Counted from the stretch's first letter, positions 1 through 7,699 are shown. The stretch: DNA of 17,024 nt from CAZHMN01 sp964533705 (GCA_964533705.1 CAZHMN010000066.1:1-17024), one strand, 5' to 3'. Translations and numbers: made by a program. Notes: generated by a model not told the origin, from the sequence alone.

Positions 1-425
1 GCTCTTTCATGTTGAGGATTCACAAATACCGAGAAAACGAAAGTAACGGTGTATAAAATAAAAAAAAACGCGTAGTGAGTCTTTATCGTCAAGCGATCCC
101 AATCGTTATTGCACTTTGTGACGTAATAATAGACTGCAAATAATACGATCCAACCAAACGCAACCCAATTTGGAGCTAGTTTGGTTAGTGCGGGGATTGC
201 GGGCCAGAGTAATGGAAATAAAAAAAACAAAATCTCCAAAAAGGTCGGTCTAATTGAATATATGACTACTCCGAGCAGAATTACAGCCCAGACGGCGACG
301 GGCCATAACAAAGAGGCATTGCCTTTCAGAGCCAAAAAGAGAGATAATCCTATAATAGAAGCGCCGAGGATCAGAATGATCCCTTTAGAACGAAGTAGAT
401 CGCCCAGCCCGTTGGTTGGCGGCAT
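1..425 (-). CDS. Polytopic membrane protein, O-antigen polymerase/ligase-like (partial, runs off the left edge)
   Basis: Reading the minus strand from an ATG at 425-423 gives an open frame with no stop to base 1, so 141 residues are visible and the C-terminus is missing. The translation starts MPPTNGLGDLL and is extremely hydrophobic. About five membrane segments are visible, near residues 16-33, 39-57, 62-80, 87-102 and 120-137. The last is followed by a VNPQHE loop. This pattern, directly downstream of a Wzz chain-length gene, is what O-antigen ligase (WaaL) or polymerase (Wzy) family proteins look like. The family call is inference from topology and neighbourhood, because the diagnostic periplasmic loop lies outside the window. 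The gene begins 23 bases after the wzz stop, so it is probably in the same transcript. No good ribosome site precedes the ATG; a GGAGG lies about 40 bases upstream, so the start is uncertain. The stretch is clearly AT-richer than the rest of the window, as polysaccharide genes often are. Confidence 0.6.
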   Translation of the reverse strand, partial: MPPTNGLGDLLRSKGIILILGASIIGLSLFLALKGNASLLWPVAVWAVILLGVVIYSIRPTFLEILFFLFPLLWPAIPALTKLAPNWVAFGWIVLFAVYYYVTKCNNDWDRLTIKTHYAFFFILYTVTFVFSVFVNPQHER

Positions 426-448
426 AAAGTTGGATCGGTTCAAGTTAT

Positions 449-1654
449 TTATTTGGATCGCGCCCTCCAGAGACTTGACATTCGCTGGAAATCCGTTTTT
501 ATGTGTTGGGTGATTTCTTCTATCCACCTTTGCTCTGTGCTTCCCTTGGTCCTCTGCAGGTAATCGAGGAAGTATACCGCCAAGAGGGCAAAGAACAAGG
601 CGCTGATCATGGCCATAACCGTTAGAATCAGCCGTTTGGGCTTGTATTTATGAATGGGGACGCGGCCCAAGTCTATGATTCGCAGAGCGGGTGTTTCTTT
701 AAGCTCCTGCATTTTGAGCTGCTCGAATTGTTGGACGAGTACTTGATGAATGGCTTCTAATGTTCTAACGCGACGATATTGTCGCGCAAAATTCAGGCTG
801 ATTCCCGGTGCGGTTCCGAGGGGGAGCAGCAGCGATTCTTCGTCAGAGGGTTGATAGAGTTGTTTTTGTTGTCTAAGGAGCTCGTTGTATCTCAGCTTAG
901 CACGTTGCAATTCCGGGTGATTCGGCTGGAACATTTTTTCTAAGACTTGAACCGTAATGCGGGCATCGGCAATTTTTTGTTCTAAGGCGATAGCGGCTTC
1001 AACGGTCCCCTGAACTTGTGCATTCAAAGATGTAATCCCGTGTTCTTCTTGAAATGAACGCAAAGAATCCTCTGCCGAGGCGAGTTCGGCACTGGTCTGA
1101 TAGAGATTTTCTTCGACGAATTGACGTCGCAGGCTGGCGCCCCGGCGGCTGATCTCGGTATAGAGATCGTCCCATTCCTCCACGATTACGTTGACCATCT
1201 TGGCGCAAAATTCGGGATCTTTATCCAACACAGAAATTTTCAGTGCAATAATCGTCACCGCCCCGAAGCTCTCCTCGGTTTCCATCTCAACCTGAAGGTG
1301 GTCTTCGAAAGCCTTATAGGCTTTTTCAAGGTCTTCTTTTTTATAATGTTCTCTCAGATTGATGCGGTCATTGACACGGTCTTTGAGGGCTCTGCTTTTT
1401 AGTAAAACCACCAACCCGGAGGCGGGGACCTCATTCCTGCCGAAGATATCAATGGATATTCCTTCCAGGAAGGGCAGCGTTGCTCCTCCTTCAAAGGGAG
1501 GCAGCACGGTTGCTGTGGAACGATAGGTTTTGGGGATTATCGAGCTGATGGCAAAGGTTAAAAGGGCAGCGCAGAAGGTCACACCGATCAAAAACCAACG
1601 CCAGCGGATCCAGAGGGTTATATGGTCTGTAAAACTCTTGGGGGATTTGGGCAT
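449..1654 (-). CDS. Wzz/GNVR-family polysaccharide chain-length determinant (co-polymerase)
   Basis: This 401-residue protein has the classic polysaccharide co-polymerase layout. It has a short cytoplasmic N-terminus, a first membrane helix at about residues 19-41, a large periplasmic domain rich in charged helices (about 90-330), and a second helix at about 343-365 after a Pro/Lys-rich stretch (HKYKPKR). A cytoplasmic tail of about 35 residues follows. The periplasmic part contains the GNVR-type helical hairpin, with LGRVPIHKYKPKR before TM2. Proteins of this family sit in the inner membrane and set the length of O-antigen, exopolysaccharide or capsule chains made by Wzy. The tail has no Walker motif or tyrosine cluster, so this is not a fused BY-kinase. 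The ATG at 1654 has GGGAA about 6 bases upstream. The downstream polymerase/ligase-like gene fits a polysaccharide locus. Family assignment is strong; the polymer it controls cannot be told from here. Confidence 0.85.
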   Translation of the reverse strand: MPKSPKSFTDHITLWIRWRWFLIGVTFCAALLTFAISSIIPKTYRSTATVLPPFEGGATLPFLEGISIDIFGRNEVPASGLVVLLKSRALKDRVNDRINLREHYKKEDLEKAYKAFEDHLQVEMETEESFGAVTIIALKISVLDKDPEFCAKMVNVIVEEWDDLYTEISRRGASLRRQFVEENLYQTSAELASAEDSLRSFQEEHGITSLNAQVQGTVEAAIALEQKIADARITVQVLEKMFQPNHPELQRAKLRYNELLRQQKQLYQPSDEESLLLPLGTAPGISLNFARQYRRVRTLEAIHQVLVQQFEQLKMQELKETPALRIIDLGRVPIHKYKPKRLILTVMAMISALFFALLAVYFLDYLQRTKGSTEQRWIEEITQHIKTDFQRMSSLWRARSK

Positions 1655-1707
1655 GAGAAGTTCCCAGAATTGATTATATTGTGCTTTTGATGGACCGGGT
1701 TCACCGA

Positions 1708-1774
1708 ACGGTCGAAATAGTTGACCGTAACAGCAAATCCGACCTTTGAACGGGTACTATTTTAAAGCAACCCG
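1708..1774 (-). promoter_or_regulatory. Two small hairpins in the wzz 5' leader
   Basis: The leader contains two inverted repeats. One has arms CGGGT/ACCCG at 1751-1755 and 1770-1774 with a 14-base loop. The other has arms ACGGTC/GACCGT at 1708-1713 and 1723-1728 with a 9-base loop. The second has alternative pairings with the GGACCGGGTTCACCG stretch just downstream on the transcript. Neither matches a riboswitch I recognise, and no T tract follows, so they are not intrinsic terminators. They may be post-transcriptional control elements or chance. Confidence 0.25.
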
Positions 1775-1809
1775 AAGAACTCATGACGCCTTACTTTTAG
1801 CTGCATGTA

Positions 1810-1838
1810 ATTTTACGAAGATTTTTGCAGAATGTCAA
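1810..1838 (-). promoter_or_regulatory. Sigma70-type promoter for the wzz gene
   Basis: On the minus strand a perfect TTGACA (1838-1833) is followed after exactly 17 bases by TAAAAT (1815-1810), which differs from the consensus -10 at one base. Transcription would start near 1803, leaving an untranslated leader of about 150 nt before the wzz ATG. This is the best match to a housekeeping promoter in the window. Confidence 0.65.
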
Positions 1839-1892
1839 CCTCTTTTACCACTGCAATGATTTGAAATTTCCCGCCTTGTTATAAAATTTCGC

Positions 1893-1921
1893 TTGACTGA
1901 AAAAATTATTCGCCGTAAATT
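1893..1921 (+). promoter_or_regulatory. Sigma70-type promoter for rarA
   Basis: TTGACT (1893-1898) and TAAATT (1916-1921) are separated by 17 bases in an AT-rich stretch and point toward rarA. Transcription would begin near 1928, about 24 bases before the ATG at 1952. Each box deviates from consensus by one or two bases. The remainder of the roughly 300-base gap between wzz and rarA holds the wzz promoter and leader; I see no gene in it. Confidence 0.5.
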
Positions 1922-1951
1922 TGACATATTACCGTTCAGGGAATAATCGGA

Positions 1952-3280
1952 ATGGAACTTTTTTCATCATCTGAAGAAAGCTCAGCGCCAAAAGCACCGC
2001 TGGCGGAGCGGATGCGCCCCACCTCATTGGATCAAATTCTGGGTCAGGATCACTTACTGGGACCAGAAGGGACTTTATCAAAAGCCTTGGCGGAGAGAAA
2101 GTTACCTTCGGCGATCTTCTGGGGCCCTCCGGGAACGGGAAAAACGACCTGCGCGCGCCTGCTTTCCAAGGAATTAGGAACGGATTTTCAGATTCTGTCG
2201 GCGGTGGCGTCCGGGGTTAAGGAACTCAAGGAGATCCTTGAGCAAGCCCGGTATTACCGCAAATCCGGTCGGGGAACGCTTCTCTTCATTGATGAAATTC
2301 ACCGTTACAACAAAGCGCAACAGGATGCTCTGCTGCACGCGGTTGAGGACGGCACAGTCATTTTCATTGGGGCTACAACAGAGAATCCATCATTCGAGGT
2401 CGTGGGGCCGCTGCTCTCACGCTGTCTGGTGCTGCGCTTTGATCCTTTAACGGAGGAAGCGCTTTCCCAGATCCTCAATAAAGCGTTATTTCAGGACGAA
2501 GAGCTGAAATCATTGAACCTGAATATTGAAGAAGAGGCTCGCAAGCGATTATTGGCTCACGCGGCCGGTGATGCTCGCAGGTTACTGAACGCATTGGAAT
2601 TAACCGCTCACTTAGTTGAATCCGATGAAGCCGGTAGGCGCAATATTCTGCCGGAAAATATTGACAGGGCTCTGGAGGGTCGCACTTATTTATACGACAA
2701 GCAGGGCGATGCGCATTACGACACCATTTCGGCGTTCATTAAGAGCGTGCGCGCTTCAGACCCGGATGCGGCGGTGTATTATCTGGCCAGAATGCTGGAG
2801 GCCGGAGAAGATCCGCTGTTCATCGCCAGAAGGCTGATCATACTGGCTTCGGAAGACATCGGGAATGCCGCTCCGAACGGTTTAGTGATCGCTAATGCAG
2901 CCTTTCAGGCGGTGCACGCCATCGGGATGCCGGAGGCGCGCATCATTTTAGCTCAGGCGACGACTTATCTGGCTTCCTGCCCCAAATCAAACGCCTCTTA
3001 CAAGGCGATCAACGAAGCGACAGGAGATTTGAAGCGTCTGGGGGTGCAGCCGGTGCCATTGAAACTTCGCAATCCGGTCACGCGGTTGATGAAAAGAGAA
3101 GGATACGGCAGGGACTACCAATACGCGCACGAATCGGAGGATGGTTTCACGGGAATGGAATGCCTGCCGGAGAAATTGAAGGATCGTATTTATTACCACC
3201 CCAAAGAGATCGGGCATGAGAAGACGATCAAGGAGAGGCTGGAGAGGTGGTGGAAGAAGAGGAGGAAAGACAGAAAATAG
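1952..3280 (+). CDS. rarA: RarA (MgsA/WRNIP1 family) replication-associated recombination AAA+ ATPase
   Basis: RarA is a cytoplasmic clamp-loader-related AAA+ ATPase that acts at stalled or damaged replication forks and binds single-strand-binding protein and DNA ends. The 442-residue protein starts with the family N-terminus (PLAERMRPTSLDQILGQDHL). It then shows Walker A GPPGTGKTT at 58-66, Walker B LLFIDE at 110-115 followed by IHRYNKAQQD, sensor 1 GATTENPSF at 140-148, and an SRC arginine-finger segment at 156-158. The C-terminal half carries the RarA-specific helical tetramerisation domain, including GEDPLFIARRL, ASEDIGNA and the terminal LKLRNPVTRLMKREGYGRDYQYAH stretch, given here only as a pointer to about residues 367-390. 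Length is normal for the family. The ATG is preceded by AGGGA about 10 bases upstream. It is the only plus-strand gene here, divergent from wzz and convergent with the protease gene, so it is probably transcribed alone. Confidence 0.95.
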   Translation: MELFSSSEESSAPKAPLAERMRPTSLDQILGQDHLLGPEGTLSKALAERKLPSAIFWGPPGTGKTTCARLLSKELGTDFQILSAVASGVKELKEILEQARYYRKSGRGTLLFIDEIHRYNKAQQDALLHAVEDGTVIFIGATTENPSFEVVGPLLSRCLVLRFDPLTEEALSQILNKALFQDEELKSLNLNIEEEARKRLLAHAAGDARRLLNALELTAHLVESDEAGRRNILPENIDRALEGRTYLYDKQGDAHYDTISAFIKSVRASDPDAAVYYLARMLEAGEDPLFIARRLIILASEDIGNAAPNGLVIANAAFQAVHAIGMPEARIILAQATTYLASCPKSNASYKAINEATGDLKRLGVQPVPLKLRNPVTRLMKREGYGRDYQYAHESEDGFTGMECLPEKLKDRIYYHPKEIGHEKTIKERLERWWKKRRKDRK

Positions 3281-3282
3281 AA

Positions 3283-3306
3283 GGGGCAACCACGGAAGGT
3301 TGCCCC
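3283..3306. terminator. Perfect 9-bp palindrome, probable bidirectional terminator
   Basis: GGGGCAACC (3283-3291), a 6-base loop ACGGAA, and GGTTGCCCC (3298-3306) form a perfect GC-rich hairpin three bases after the rarA stop. Read on the minus strand the hairpin is followed by TTCTATTTTC, which suits an intrinsic terminator for the convergent protease operon. Read on the plus strand the 3' tail is not T-rich. It resembles the GGGGCAACC-type palindromes that occur in many copies in some bacterial genomes. Confidence 0.55.
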
Positions 3307-3318
3307 CACGGATCATGT

Positions 3319-3355
3319 CGTTGCGATTACGTCAGGCAACGGCATTTTTATTTTA
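3319..3355 (+). terminator. Possible rarA intrinsic terminator
   Basis: CGTTGC (3319-3324) and GCAACG (3336-3341) form a 6-bp stem with an 11-base loop, followed by GCATTTTTATTTTATG. The short stem plus a T-rich tail fits a weak rho-independent terminator for rarA. The rest of the gap up to 3446 shows nothing I can name. Confidence 0.4.
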
Positions 3356-3446
3356 TGATAAGCAATTTTTAAACACAGAGATGGAATCCGTAAGGCGTAC
3401 GATTGAGTGTCGTTACCGTTCGTGCACTATTTGCAAGATTCCGTTA

Positions 3447-5156
3447 TTAATTCCCTTCCATAAAATCCACCTCATCTGATGGGGGGACGGCAAGCGTGGT
3501 GAAAGGTGATAAAGTGCCGTCCGGCCAGAGGGCTTGAATTCGGACGGTGCCCCATTCTAAGTTGGGGAAGCGGTAGAAACCGTCTTCGTTGGAAAAGACC
3601 GTCATGGCTTGCTCTTCACCGTACAGCCGCAGTTTGATTCCGGGCATTCCTCTACCGCTTTGATCCAGAATCCAGCCGGATACGGAAGGATAATGGATGG
3701 CTTCTTCCAGATTAACCAAACCCCATCCCCAGTCGTTGTCGGGACGCTCGGCGTGAGAGGCGGTTTCCCGAGCGGCCTCGTAGAACTGAGCCGGCGTCCA
3801 GTCGGGGTGTTCTGCGATGAGGAGGGCCATACAGCCGGCTACAACCGGGCAGGAGAGCGAGGTGCCGCTCCAGAAGGAGTACTCATCCCAGGTGCCGGGT
3901 CGAACACAGGCGGTTCGCACTCCCTGAGCGCAAATATCAGGTTTGATGCGGCCGTCAGCGGTGGGGCCTCGCGAAGAAAAGTTAGCCAGATCGCCGTTCG
4001 GTCGCAAAGCCCCGATGGAGAGAACGCCTTCGGCGTCGGTGGGAGCGCCCAGCGACATGGGATCGGGGCCTTCATTGCCGGCGCTGGTGCAGAGCACCAT
4101 GCCCAGTTCGTAGGCGATCTGGGCGGCGCGGCTGGTAATCGGTGTCATGCCGTCGAAATCGGCCAGAGTGTACCAGTCTTTGTAAGAGAGAGAACTGGAA
4201 AGAACGTCGGCTCCCAAAGATTCCGACCATTCCACGGCGCGTACCCAGTTGTCCTCCTCGACGATGGTTTCGTCAGCAACATCTTCGCTCTTGCAGAGAA
4301 TAAAGCTGGCTTCATGGGCCAGACCGATCAGATTTCCCGGCGAGTAACCGCCTATGACCGACATGCAAGCGGTACCGTGAGCCGCCTGGCCGGGGACATC
4401 CTGGGAGGGGTCGTAATCGGGATCGGCATCGTCGTTGATGAAATCGTATTGGGCGATGACGTCCAGTCCCTGAAAAGCCTCGTGGTTAAGCCGGTAACCG
4501 CCATCCAGCACAGCAACGCGGACTCCGGCGCCGTGATTGCCGCGGAAATGAGCTTCCAGAGCATTAACCATTCGAACCTGGTTCAAGGAAGGGCCGTACC
4601 AGGCTCGATCCATGCGATAGAGCGGCGCTGCGGGATCGGGCTGGGTGGGATTCAGTTCCTGGAGGCGCTCGTTTACGCTGCGGTGAGAATAGTATTCGAC
4701 CGCTCCGATGCGATCGCGGGTATGGGCGCTTTTTAAGCGGGCCACCGGTTGGATTCTTCGCACGAAGGGAAATCTGGAAATTGCTTCCAGGGCCGAGGAA
4801 TCCGCGTCAACGCTCAAGGCATTTAGCCAGCGGCTTTCGCCCCGCAAGGCGACTCCGGGGACGGCGAGGATAGTCTTCCTATAGGCATCAGACACCGGAA
4901 GATCGAACTCCCCGCTCTCCCCCAGTGTGCCCCGGATGCGGCGGCGTTCGAGGGCATGGGGATGGACGTAGGTCGGCGTCGTCATCACTTGCGGGCGGTC
5001 TTTTAGGAAAACCCAGTAGGCCGAACGGCTTACTTTGGCAGCCGACGCAGGCCAGGCGATTAAAAGAAGTAGAATCGGGAGCCAAACGAGCGACAGGGAG
5101 GTTCGAAGGCTGGTTGACAGACAGGAATGTCTATCCTTTGCGTGTCCATCCATCAT
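3447..5156 (-). CDS. Secreted subtilisin-like serine protease (peptidase S8) with C-terminal carboxypeptidase-regulatory-like domain
   Basis: The 569-residue product has a signal peptide (hydrophobic core about 21-36, likely cut after ASA at 37-39). An I9-like propeptide region follows (about 45-140, starting YWVFLKDRP). The catalytic domain runs from about 205 to 490. The triad is visible: Asp218 in VAVLDGG, His260 in AAHGTACMSV and Ser433 in SGTSLSCPVVAG, with the oxyanion Asn361 in TSAGNEG. The end (about 491-569) reads as a small beta-sandwich of the carboxypeptidase-regulatory/CarboxypepD_reg type, with SGWILDQSGRGMPG and NEDGFYRFPNL, often involved in surface display or substrate contact. 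All key residues are present, so it should be active outside the cytoplasm. It lies 19 bases after the TolB-like gene stop and is the last gene of the block. The ATGATG start has no clear ribosome site and sits in a palindromic repeat, so the first 15 or so residues may be adventitious. Confidence 0.9.
   Translation of the reverse strand: MMDGHAKDRHSCLSTSLRTSLSLVWLPILLLLIAWPASAAKVSRSAYWVFLKDRPQVMTTPTYVHPHALERRRIRGTLGESGEFDLPVSDAYRKTILAVPGVALRGESRWLNALSVDADSSALEAISRFPFVRRIQPVARLKSAHTRDRIGAVEYYSHRSVNERLQELNPTQPDPAAPLYRMDRAWYGPSLNQVRMVNALEAHFRGNHGAGVRVAVLDGGYRLNHEAFQGLDVIAQYDFINDDADPDYDPSQDVPGQAAHGTACMSVIGGYSPGNLIGLAHEASFILCKSEDVADETIVEEDNWVRAVEWSESLGADVLSSSLSYKDWYTLADFDGMTPITSRAAQIAYELGMVLCTSAGNEGPDPMSLGAPTDAEGVLSIGALRPNGDLANFSSRGPTADGRIKPDICAQGVRTACVRPGTWDEYSFWSGTSLSCPVVAGCMALLIAEHPDWTPAQFYEAARETASHAERPDNDWGWGLVNLEEAIHYPSVSGWILDQSGRGMPGIKLRLYGEEQAMTVFSNEDGFYRFPNLEWGTVRIQALWPDGTLSPFTTLAVPPSDEVDFMEGN
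5119..5132. repeat. Small palindrome inside the 5' end of the protease gene
   Basis: AGACA (5119-5123), GGAA, TGTCT (5128-5132) is an inverted repeat. On the coding strand it is translated as part of DRHSCLS near the N-terminus of the protease, before the signal-peptide hydrophobic core. This peptide is a familiar by-product of dispersed ACAGGAATGTC-type palindromes in bacterial genomes, so the element may be a repeat insertion rather than protein-coding sequence under selection. With one copy in view this stays a suggestion. Confidence 0.35.
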
Positions 5157-5175
5157 GAGGCATTCGATAAACTTA

Positions 5176-6183
5176 TCATGGGGCGACCAACCAAATTCCG
5201 TTGCTGCGGGCGTAGGCGATCAGTGTCCCGTCCGGCGTGATGGAAGGCGAGAAGCCGGAAGTGGTCAACTGGCGATTATCGCTGCCGTCAAGGTTCACGA
5301 TATATATTCCATAAGACAGGTCAACATTGATTTTCTGGTAAGCGATCCGACCTGTTGAGGCAACCGTGGGTTCATTACCGCTGCTGACGATGACGACTTT
5401 TTCACCTCCGGTTTCGGGAATGGTACAGATACGCATACCCGCGGTGTAGGACATGTAATCGTAAACCAGGGTTGTGCCGTCGGCCATCCAGGTAAAATGC
5501 AAACAGCTATCAGCCAAGGTGACCTCAGCCCCCCCGGAAGCCGGAATGACCTTCAAAGGATAGGCGAGTGATTCACCCGGCTCGACTCGGTAGGCAATCT
5601 TCGATCCGGAGGGATTATACTGGGGATTTATACCCTCCTCAGTTAAGCGCGAAACCGAAGGGCCGGCGAAGCTCAATTTGAATAGTCCATACGACCCCGT
5701 CTGGGGGTCTTCTTCCGCGAAGACGAGTCCGCTGCCATCAGGTGCCCAGGTGGGATGTTTACCCGTGGGATGCCAGCGGACGGGATCGGAACCATCCAGA
5801 GCTACGGTGAAAATACCGCTGGTATTTTCTATGGTGGCTCCTGCGCCGCCGAAAGCGATCGAATCACTCCCGGGCGACCAGGAGTAATCCGAGAGATGCG
5901 GATAGGCATCATCGGTTATCTGTTCGACAGCCCCAGAGGAGCGGTCATAAACCCAGAGGCCTGCAGTCGCTCCTTCACCGCCGAAGACGAGTTTCTGGCC
6001 GTCGGGGGACCATTTGGGCAGGCTGCCGAACGAGGCGATCTGTTCAGAAGGGGGCAATTGGCCGTTCGGCTCTATGACCGTGTCAGAACCGCAGGAAACC
6101 AGCAGAAAGGCTGTTAGCAGACCCAATAGCCCGCCAAGCGGAGGGATGCGAAAGCGTAATGCGCTTTTTTTCATCATCAACAC
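5176..6183 (-). CDS. TolB-like beta-propeller lipoprotein with seven PD40 repeats
   Basis: The 335-residue product begins with a lipoprotein signal peptide: KK and R residues, a hydrophobic stretch, then the lipobox LVSC with the lipidated Cys31, followed by GSD. Residue +2 is Gly, which in two-membrane bacteria allows outer-membrane sorting. The mature part is built from PD40 motifs: LPKWSPDGQKLVF, DYSWSPGSDSIAF, HPTWAPDGSGLVF, NPQYNPSGSKIAY, HFTWMADGTTLVY, EPTVASTGRIAY and SPSITPDGTLIAY. Seven units are visible, consistent with a six- or seven-bladed propeller. Such domains bind proteins or ligands; an enzymatic function is unlikely. It is shorter than true TolB, lacks the TolB N-terminal domain and has no Tol/Pal neighbours, so it is not the Tol component. 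The frame opens at a GTG (6183), but the ATGs at 6177 or 6174 give a more typical start (MKKSALRF). It lies 18 bases after the DUF4139 gene. Confidence 0.8.
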   Translation of the reverse strand: MLMMKKSALRFRIPPLGGLLGLLTAFLLVSCGSDTVIEPNGQLPPSEQIASFGSLPKWSPDGQKLVFGGEGATAGLWVYDRSSGAVEQITDDAYPHLSDYSWSPGSDSIAFGGAGATIENTSGIFTVALDGSDPVRWHPTGKHPTWAPDGSGLVFAEEDPQTGSYGLFKLSFAGPSVSRLTEEGINPQYNPSGSKIAYRVEPGESLAYPLKVIPASGGAEVTLADSCLHFTWMADGTTLVYDYMSYTAGMRICTIPETGGEKVVIVSSGNEPTVASTGRIAYQKINVDLSYGIYIVNLDGSDNRQLTTSGFSPSITPDGTLIAYARSNGIWLVAP

Positions 6184-6201
6184 CAGGGAATTTTCGGTGG
6201 A

Positions 6202-7566
6202 TTAGTAGCCGTACTCGACGACGTATCGAAGAGTATCGGAAGATTGAGGCGCCAATTCCAGGTCGAATTCTATTTTGTTGGCATGCTCAACCCGGTGTGT
6301 GACCGGTTTCCCACCCCACTCCGCTTCGACGATTTCCCAGAATCCGTACAGCCGTTCCCGCACTGTAATTTGCGATTTTTTCGTTCTGGAGCTGGCAAAT
6401 ACGATCTCAATGGTGTCGCGCGTTCTATTGCGGGAAATGCGCTGGTGGGACATTCGCCTGCGATCCACTCTCAGGTCGAAAGCTTTTCCTATAATTAACT
6501 CCACCTGGTCGCCGGGCGAAGATGCGTCCAGATGATCTTCCCCGAGAAATTGCGTCTTTCCGCCCTCATCTTCTTTATAAAGCAGCAGATCGCCTTCAGG
6601 CAATGCCAAACCCAGACCGGATTTGGCATTATTGTCGAAGGTCAATCGGATCAAGACTTCGTCCGAACCCGTTGATCCGTCGTAGAAAAAGTTATTTTCA
6701 CAGGCGACATCTACCGGGCCGATTAGCTGGACACCCTTGGTTTGATTGGCGTGAAGCGTGGTCGTTTCCGGGAGCGAATAGCGCCGGTATTCGAAGAAGC
6801 GGGTTTCTTCTTCTTTTTTGGCTGCAGCAGATTCGGCAAAGGCGTCTTCGGCACCGAGCTCTCTTCTATCGAAGGAGCGATGGAGGTCACCGGCGATCAA
6901 GTCCACTCTGGCATCTTCGAAGTCCATATCCAGTGAATTCGTCAGCGTCAGGTTGCCCTGAAGACGAACGCGATCATCGCTGAGCAGGAGGGTGGTATAA
7001 TCCGCTTGCCAGGTCATGCCATCGGTCAAATAGGAAACTTCTACTTTGAGGTCACTACGCTTTTTCCCGGATTTTACTTTCCATAAAATTTCGGGGTGCA
7101 GTACCAGCCCTTCGGGGAGGGCATCGAAGGTCATGTCTTTCAGTCCGGAGCGCTCAATGATTGAGACGGAACCGGGGCGATCTTCGGGTTCCAGGTAGAT
7201 GAAATCTTCGTCGAATCTGAGAAGGGTGCCCTTGTAGAGGCTGTCATCCTTGGTGAACTGAAAGGCCTTGCCCAGGAACTTGCGCCAGATGCGATCTTGA
7301 TCGGCGAGATCGTACTCGTAGCTCTGTTCTATGGTTTTCAGACCGGATGACCTACCCAGCGGGGTAATACGGATCGTGGACTCATAGATACCCGGGGCAA
7401 CATTTTCGAAGACGATTTTATTCTCGCCTTTATCCAGATCCACGGTGCGGACGTCTCGCACCAGCACCAGATCGCGCTGGTAAACCGTCAGGGAAACTTC
7501 CGCCCGCAGCGGGCTCATTCCCATCATCAGCACCAACGCCAAAACGAAGGCAACTTTCGCTTTCAA
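6202..7566 (-). CDS. DUF4139 domain protein, exported
   Basis: This is a 454-residue exported protein with a Sec signal peptide (about 1-22, MKAKVAFVLALVL ending LRA). The N-terminal part (VYQRDLVLVRDVRTVDL, then GENKIVFENVAPGI) and the central YLTDGMTWQADYTTLL segment (about 180-195) match the DUF4139 family, in which an immunoglobulin-like or beta-rich body follows a short N-terminal strand domain. The ending, DLELAPQSSDTLRYVVEYGY, is also typical (beta strands reaching the last residue). A charged AAAKKEEETRFFEYRRY linker lies near 249-265. The molecular role of the family is not established. The start is a TTG (7566-7564) with a good GTGAGG site 5 bases upstream; no better start exists. 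The gene follows a phosphodiesterase-like gene after 133 bases and precedes the lipoprotein by 18 bases. Confidence 0.75.
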   Translation of the reverse strand: MKAKVAFVLALVLMMGMSPLRAEVSLTVYQRDLVLVRDVRTVDLDKGENKIVFENVAPGIYESTIRITPLGRSSGLKTIEQSYEYDLADQDRIWRKFLGKAFQFTKDDSLYKGTLLRFDEDFIYLEPEDRPGSVSIIERSGLKDMTFDALPEGLVLHPEILWKVKSGKKRSDLKVEVSYLTDGMTWQADYTTLLLSDDRVRLQGNLTLTNSLDMDFEDARVDLIAGDLHRSFDRRELGAEDAFAESAAAKKEEETRFFEYRRYSLPETTTLHANQTKGVQLIGPVDVACENNFFYDGSTGSDEVLIRLTFDNNAKSGLGLALPEGDLLLYKEDEGGKTQFLGEDHLDASSPGDQVELIIGKAFDLRVDRRRMSHQRISRNRTRDTIEIVFASSRTKKSQITVRERLYGFWEIVEAEWGGKPVTHRVEHANKIEFDLELAPQSSDTLRYVVEYGY

Positions 7567-7699
7567 TTGTACCTCACTATATTGGGAAAGAATTATCTGA
7601 TTCGAAAGAGTTATCCAGATCGCTGAATTATTGCGTTGATCTGAAGCTTAACACCGCTCAAAGAAGGCATCAGGGAAATGAAAACGGAAGGAACTTCCC

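Noticed and set aside
449..1654. Fused tyrosine autokinase (Wzc-type)
   Set aside because: The cytoplasmic tail is only about 35 residues and has no Walker motif or tyrosine cluster.
3609..4736. Plus-strand open frame of 375 codons, glycine- and valine-rich
   Set aside because: It lies entirely antisense to the protease gene, whose catalytic motifs are intact; the translation matches no family and reflects codon composition.
6522..6983. Plus-strand open frame of 153 codons rich in Arg and Ser
   Set aside because: It is antisense to the DUF4139 gene, with no ribosome site or recognisable motif.
7567..7699. Terminator or promoter between phosphodiesterase copy 1 and the DUF4139 gene
   Set aside because: Only a weak CAGATC/GATCTG inverted repeat with a 16-base loop and poor promoter boxes are present; not enough to call either.
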